This document shows, piece by piece, positions 62,105 through 64,000 of a stretch of 64,000 nt of DNA (positions are counted from its first letter, which is position 1; every line of letters begins with the position of its first letter). Source of the stretch: Lachnospiraceae bacterium (GTDB lineage: Bacteria > Bacillota > Clostridia > Lachnospirales > Lachnospiraceae); contig JAAZZQ010000037.1 of the NCBI GenBank assembly GCA_014239155.1, forward strand, positions 62,001-126,000. The letters are read 5' to 3'. Below the pieces are notes generated by a model. The model was not told where the DNA came from, made no database searches, and saw nothing but the letters and a program-made list of their open reading frames with translations. A program made the translations under genes and the position numbers.

Positions 62105-62155
62105 GTACCACATTCTGCCCTATGCATCTGTTTAGATGCAAAGCGTGGTTTGTAC
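62105..62155 (-). promoter_or_regulatory. Structured leader of the chemoreceptor gene
   Basis: On the plus strand, TGCATCT (62123-62129) pairs with AGATGCA (62134-62140) around a 4-base loop, enclosed by GTACCAC (62105-62111) pairing with GTGG and GTAC (62145-62155, with three bases bulged). The two stacked stems lie in the untranslated leader between promoter and start. It does not match the cyclic di-GMP riboswitches I know. Confidence 0.45.
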
Positions 62156-62173
62156 TCATTTTACGTATGATTT

Positions 62174-62202
62174 ATTATATCTATATTTTCTTAATAAGTC
62201 AA
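62174..62202 (-). promoter_or_regulatory. Sigma-A promoter of the chemoreceptor gene
   Basis: TTGACT (62197-62202) and consensus TATAAT (62174-62179) are 17 bases apart on the minus strand, about 100 bases before the start at 62076. Confidence 0.8.
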
Positions 62203-62628
62203 TCACTCATTTGTAACAAATAAAGCAGAATGTTACAATTTGATTACTTTTCATCTCCGCCCTCAGACTTTGGCATATCCTTAGATATCATTGGTGTAAA
62301 CAACAATACTTTTGGACACAAATTCATAAATTAGATGTTATATTCACTATTGTTTGCGCAATAATATACTCGTGTACTAACCTTCTGATAATCATAGTAA
62401 AGTGTTCTAGATATTTTGTCAGTCTGCGAGGCGAGAGAGGCGCAGCAGTAGCAGTGACTGCGGTGGCTGACAACAACAAAACAGATGGCAAAATGGACAA
62501 TGCTATTCACCATGAATTACAAGTGGTCAATACACTATCCCTCACAGATTCGTTAGAAAACACGCTGCATATCTTTTCTATTATATTCATAAAATAAAGC
62601 AACATTCGAGAAGTTGGTGATATTGATT
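62203..62628. other. Intergenic, nothing recognised
   Basis: The 426 bases between the divergent chemoreceptor and spmA genes contain a GC-richer stretch (62415-62480) with short alternating repeats (GCGAGGCGAGAGAGGCGCAG) but no protein-like frame. The region must hold the spmA promoter, which I cannot place. Confidence 0.4.
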
Positions 62629-63273
62629 ATGATGAATTATATTTGGGGTGGTATGCTAATTATTGGTATTATCTTTGGCGTAGTAACAGGCAATATGCAG
62701 GCAGTGACAGACGCTGTACTGCAATCCTCTAAAGAGGCTATCACGCTTGGTATCTCTATGCTTGGTATTGTTGCATTCTGGACAGGACTGATGGAAGTGG
62801 CAGAAGAGTCTGGAGTCATTACAGGACTTACAAGGCTAATCGCCCCGTTTATGCGTTTCCTGTTTCCAAATATCCCCAAAGGGCACAGGGCATGGGACTC
62901 CTTGTCTGCTAATTTTGTGGCAAATATATTGGGACTTGGATGGGCAGCGACGCCGGCTGGGCTGCGGGCGATGAGTGATTTGGAGCAGCTTGAAAGAGAA
63001 CGTGGGAATGGAGAATACTTGGGTACAGAGACATCAGAAAATAGTCTGCAAAGTCATACAGCGGGTGCGAGAACGGCAAGCAATGAGATGTGCACGTTTC
63101 TTGTGATGAATATTTCGTCATTGCAGTTGATACCAGTGAATATTATCGCATACCGCAGCCAGTATGGGAGCGCAAATCCGGCGGCGGTAATTGCGCCCGC
63201 AATTGTGGCGACGTTTTTTAGCACTGTGGTGGCGGTGGTGTATTGTAAAATGATGTGTAGAAAGAATCATTGA
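62629..63273 (+). CDS. spmA: Spore maturation protein A (SpmA)
   Basis: The 214-residue membrane protein matches SpmA: MMNYIWGGMLIIGIIFGVVT, GISMLGIVAFWTGLMEVAEE, ANFVANILGLGWAATPAGLR and SNEMCTFLVMNISSLQLIPV. A variable polar loop (about 125-150) is a common site of difference. SpmA and SpmB together aid dehydration of the spore core. The partner spmB lies at 42584-43111 on the other strand. The start is one of two adjacent ATGs; the ribosome site is weak. Confidence 0.92.
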   Translation: MMNYIWGGMLIIGIIFGVVTGNMQAVTDAVLQSSKEAITLGISMLGIVAFWTGLMEVAEESGVITGLTRLIAPFMRFLFPNIPKGHRAWDSLSANFVANILGLGWAATPAGLRAMSDLEQLERERGNGEYLGTETSENSLQSHTAGARTASNEMCTFLVMNISSLQLIPVNIIAYRSQYGSANPAAVIAPAIVATFFSTVVAVVYCKMMCRKNH

Positions 63274-63440
63274 TAAATTTGTTGTGGCAATAGTTAAAGG
63301 TGGGACATCCTAAAAATATTCGCATTACAATTGTAAAACATTAATTTATTTTGTTGATTACTGGGAAGCAAATGCAATTGATGAACTTTTTAATTGATGT
63401 ATACTATTAGCAAAGAATATTTTGAAGGAAATAAGGAAAC

Positions 63441-63718
63441 ATGAAATTTGAATGGAATGAGGATAAGAATGCTATAAACAAAGAAAAACACAAAATTTCT
63501 TTTGAAACAGCTCATATGTTTTTGATGATCCTTATTATATTGAAATGTTTGATTTTAAACACAGCGTTGACAAGGATCGATATATTGCAATAGGCAAGGT
63601 TGGTGATATATTGTTTGTGGTATTTACGGAAAGAAAAGATACAATTTGGTTGATTTCAGTCAGACTGGCAACAAATGTGGAAAGGAGCCTTTATTATGAC
63701 CAGGACATTTATTATTGA
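63441..63718 (+). pseudogene. brnT: BrnT-type toxin gene with a one-base frameshift
   Basis: Frame one from ATG 63441 gives MKFEWNEDKNAINKEKHKIS, FETAHMF and then leaves the family pattern at a run of five Ts (63519-63523). Restoring one T continues it: FDDPYYIEMFDFKHSVDKDR, YIAIGKVGDILFVVFTERKD, TIWLISVRLATNVERSLYYD to a TGA at 63716-63718. This is the complete BrnT ribonuclease toxin in two frames. BrnT cuts mRNA and is held in check by BrnA. A good AAGGAAATAAGGAAA site precedes the start. As read, the toxin is broken, though slippage or a sequencing error at the T-run is possible. Confidence 0.75.
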
Positions 63719-63875
63719 GAGTGGACAAAAACCAACAGAAAATCAACTGAGAGAAATTGAGGAAGCACAGAAAAGCCCTATTATTTTTGATGAAGATTGT
63801 AAGGAGTTGTCACCAGCTATGATGAAAGCATTTAAGAGTGCGGTGGTTCAGCAGAATCGCAAGAAAAAGGCTTAG
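63696..63875 (+). CDS. brnA: BrnA-type antitoxin
   Basis: The 59-residue protein begins at ATG 63696, behind AAAGGAG, and overlaps the brnT end by 23 bases. It shows the BrnA middle (REIEEAQKSPIIFDEDCKEL, SPAMMKAFKSAVVQQNRKKK). BrnA is a ribbon-helix-helix-type antitoxin that binds BrnT and represses the operon. The frame is intact, so the antitoxin may persist alone after loss of the toxin. Confidence 0.75.
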   Translation: MTRTFIIESGQKPTENQLREIEEAQKSPIIFDEDCKELSPAMMKAFKSAVVQQNRKKKA

Positions 63876-63956
63876 AAAGCGTTAATAAATAGCAATTAAA
63901 CGTATAGGAAAACACACAATCCATAATGTTGGATACTTGTTTTTCATCATTGCATT

Positions 63957-64000
63957 GGTGAACTACCCATTGTCTAGAGCCAATGGGCTTCCTGCTTCTT
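63957..64000 (-). mobile_element. IS200/IS605-type right end, continuing past the window
   Basis: On the minus strand the bases read GAAGCAGGAAGCCCATTG, a 7-base loop, then CAATGGGTAGTTCACC. This is the same right-end/omega-RNA core as at 31255-31289. The element's boundary is at about 63957; its body, and a tnpB if any, would lie beyond 64000. The bases just outside (AATGCAATGATG on the minus strand) would be the guide part of the RNA. The element lies 80 bases after brnA. Confidence 0.7.

Noticed and set aside
63519-63523. Programmed -1 frameshift in brnT
   Set aside because: The five-T run does not form a standard X-XXY-YYZ heptamer in frame and no stimulating hairpin is obvious right after it, so simple mutation is preferred.

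Overview
The window looks like a chromosome segment from a spore-forming, anaerobic, low-to-moderate-GC Firmicute, most likely a Lachnospiraceae-type Clostridium (clostridial cluster XIVa). The reasons are the sporulation genes (yabP, yabQ, a SpoIIE-like gene, spmA, spmB, a CotS-like kinase), the radical-SAM and rubredoxin proteins, families typical of that group (DUF6128, DUF4080, TSCPD, short NadB), strong AGGAGG ribosome sites and sigma-A promoters. No rRNA, tRNA, CRISPR array or complete transposase gene was found.

Layout. 1-2.4 kb (minus): the hup-rqcP-yabP-yabQ-divIC-spoIIE order known from Bacillus. 2.5-7.3 kb (minus): PEGA lipoprotein, carbon-nitrogen hydrolase, CotS-like kinase, CCA-adding enzyme. 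7.4-16.2 kb (minus): a 1570-residue secreted transglutaminase/InlB-repeat protein, a family 2 glycoside hydrolase, and a dead surface-protein gene with four in-frame stops. 16.4-25.9 kb: an antibiotic-type ABC exporter, a B12/radical-SAM protein (plus strand), a secreted DUF5722 protein, dipeptidase, rubredoxin flavoprotein, and a ClpP paralogue coupled to an AraC regulator. 26-31.3 kb: an AT-rich DUF4236 gene, three glycosyltransferases, and an IS200/IS605-type right end with no transposase. 31.3-38.3 kb: an anaerobic radical-SAM activase, DUF6128, a CdaR regulator next to an MsmK-type sugar ABC ATPase, YesL, HD-GYP, GNAT. 38.4-44 kb: a small MITE-like element, a Crh-like HPr, a hybrid histidine kinase with a response regulator whose phospho-site Asp is Glu, spmB, and a LytTR regulator. 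44-50.4 kb: RNase H, the NAD de novo operon nadA-nadB-nadC with its repressor niaR, a TSCPD protein and murG. 50.6-59.9 kb: accessory genes, including DUF3781, a BlaI/M56 antirepressor pair, HIT, a flavodoxin-SCP2 fusion, rhomboid, a deletion scar joining a regulator to the tail of a subtilase, and an XRE-transporter-membrane-protein cassette. 59.9-64 kb: a chemoreceptor, spmA (about 20 kb away from spmB), a BrnT/BrnA toxin-antitoxin pair with frameshifted brnT, and a second IS605-type right end at the edge.

How it works together. The clearest functional units are the sporulation cluster, the NAD operon with its repressor, and the sugar-uptake ATPase with CdaR, YesL and the HPr-like protein. 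The spaces between genes carry several families of short structured repeats, often beside terminators: an 81-bp pair, a family containing GGCATATTTCCTCTG, hairpins beginning ATCGAGYAGG, and a 155-bp element with 13-bp inverted ends and an 8-bp target duplication. These repeats, the transposase-less IS605 ends, and the proteins with changed key residues (Y15 HPr, E52 receiver) are the parts most worth a second look. No coherent new defence or biosynthetic system is visible.
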